Origin: Methylovirgula sp. | Lineage (GTDB): Bacteria > Pseudomonadota > Alphaproteobacteria > Rhizobiales > Beijerinckiaceae | Reading direction: 5' to 3' | DNA: 6,496 nt | Assembly (NCBI GenBank): GCA_030044485.1 | Contig: JASHVQ010000046.1 | Span: forward strand, 1 to 6,496 | In this document: positions 5,759 through 6,496 of the stretch, piece after piece | Layout of the letters: each line of letters begins with the position of its first letter | Position numbering within the stretch: position 1 is the first letter of the stretch | Made by a program: the position numbers and the translations under genes | Notes under the pieces: model-generated | Told to the model about the DNA's origin: nothing | Databases searched by the model: none | What the model saw: only the letters and a program-made list of their open reading frames with translations

Positions 5759-6496
5759 CTACTCCGCCGAGCGGCGCATGCCGACGACCCGCCACTTTTC
5801 TTCCTCGACGGCCGATGCTCCGCGGTCGAGATCGCGCGAAACGTGGCGCAGGATTTCCGCCGCGGCGTCGCCGAGCGTGGCGCGGTAGGAGGCGATGCTG
5901 CGGGCGAAATAATTGTAGATGATGACCGCCGGGATCGCCGCCACCAGACCGAAACCGGTGGCGAGCAGCGCCTGCGCGATACCCGGCGCCACGACCGCGA
6001 GATTGGTCGTGTTCGTCTTCGAAATGCCGATGAAGCTGTTCATGATGCCCCAGACCGTTCCGAAGAGGCCGATGAAGGGCGATGTCGCGCCAATCGTGCC
6101 GAGAATGCCGGTGCCGCGGTTCATCCGCCGGCCGGCGCGCGCTTCGATGCGTGCGATGAGCGCCGCGGCGCGCTCCTTGATACCTTCGGCGCCGAGATCT
6201 CCGGAGCGATCGACTTCCGCCTCGGCTGCTTCGACCATGCGCACGATCGCGCCTTTCGCGGCATTGAGCTGCTGCGCGGCGGCGGCAAGGCTGGGGGCGC
6301 GCGCCAGAATTTCGAGCTGCTGCAGCGCCTGACGCTTGGCGTTGAAAAGCTCGATGCTTTTGGCCAGGTAAATGGTCCAGGTGACGAGCGAGGCGAGCGC
6401 CAGACCGATCATGACGATTTTGACGACGATATCGGCGTCGAGGAACATGCCCCATGGCGTGAGATTGTGCGGCAGCAGGTTCGCCGGAACGGGCGC
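5759..6496 (-). CDS. exbB: ExbB, stator subunit of the TonB system (5' end cut by window edge)
   Basis: At least 245 residues of the pentameric inner-membrane subunit that, with ExbD, converts proton flow into TonB motion. The frame stays open from the ATG at 6448 to the window edge. The extra 16 codons read ...[11 protein letters not shown], which resembles the periplasmic segment before the first helix in rhizobial ExbB, so 6448 is probably not the start and a signal-like N-terminus lies outside. Counting from M at 6448, membrane helices lie at about 8-28, 113-137 and 157-182. The MotA/TolQ/ExbB core reads [20 protein letters not shown] (116-135) and [18 protein letters not shown] (149-166). 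T164 matches the conserved Thr of helix 3 (E. coli T181), but the conserved Glu five residues before it (E176) is Q159 here. The Ala-rich cytoplasmic loop (about 36-108) is long, as usual for the family. The stop is 4 bases before exbD. Confidence 0.93.
   Translation of the reverse strand, partial: APVPANLLPHNLTPWGMFLDADIVVKIVMIGLALASLVTWTIYLAKSIELFNAKRQALQQLEILARAPSLAAAAQQLNAAKGAIVRMVEAAEAEVDRSGDLGAEGIKERAAALIARIEARAGRRMNRGTGILGTIGATSPFIGLFGTVWGIMNSFIGISKTNTTNLAVVAPGIAQALLATGFGLVAAIPAVIIYNYFARSIASYRATLGDAAAEILRHVSRDLDRGASAVEEEKWRVVGMRRSAE
5762..5765 (-). promoter_or_regulatory. Ribosome binding site of exbD inside the exbB end
   Basis: The minus strand reads GGAGTAGGCCG immediately before the exbD ATG. 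GGAG is 7 bases from the start and overlaps the last exbB codons and the TAG stop, typical of translational coupling. Confidence 0.55.

Overview
The window reads as chromosomal DNA of a GC-rich alphaproteobacterium, most likely of the order Hyphomicrobiales (Rhizobiales). The evidence is a membrane-bound ferritin gene (mbfA) with an Irr-type iron control element in front of it, an HNH protein of a type I know from rhizobial genomes, and an ExbB with a rhizobial-style extension before its first visible membrane helix. A Beijerinckiaceae/Methylocystaceae-like host is only a guess. No tRNA, rRNA, insertion sequence, CRISPR array or phage gene is visible.

Layout, left to right. At the left edge, on the minus strand, is the first part of a metallophosphoesterase gene (1-76). 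Just upstream of it, in the same direction, is mbfA (109-1080), a diiron-ferritin/VIT1 fusion iron exporter. A 117-base divergent intergenic region (1081-1197) carries the Irr box embedded in an array of alternating half-sites. On the plus strand follow a Nudix hydrolase (1198-1668) and a GNAT acetyltransferase (1713-2213). These converge on a minus-strand gene for a small exported protein of unknown function (2224-2673), preceded by an HNH endonuclease-family gene (2730-3299). A 228-base intergenic region (3300-3527) with no supportable feature follows. Next is 3-hydroxybutyryl-CoA dehydrogenase (3528-4406), with its own candidate promoter in the 146-base gap behind tonB. The right third is a tightly packed minus-strand exbB-exbD-tonB operon (6496 to 4553), with exbB cut by the window edge.

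Functionally, the two ends deal with iron from opposite sides. ExbB-ExbD-TonB energises outer-membrane uptake of ferric siderophores, heme or similar ligands, while MbfA exports iron when it is in excess. Only the mbfA side shows an iron-regulatory site inside the window. The middle genes look like ordinary housekeeping or accessory genes. I see no clearly new multi-gene system. The items most worth a second look are the layered Irr operator at mbfA, a Glu-to-Gln change at a normally acidic pore position in ExbB, and the unassigned exported protein.
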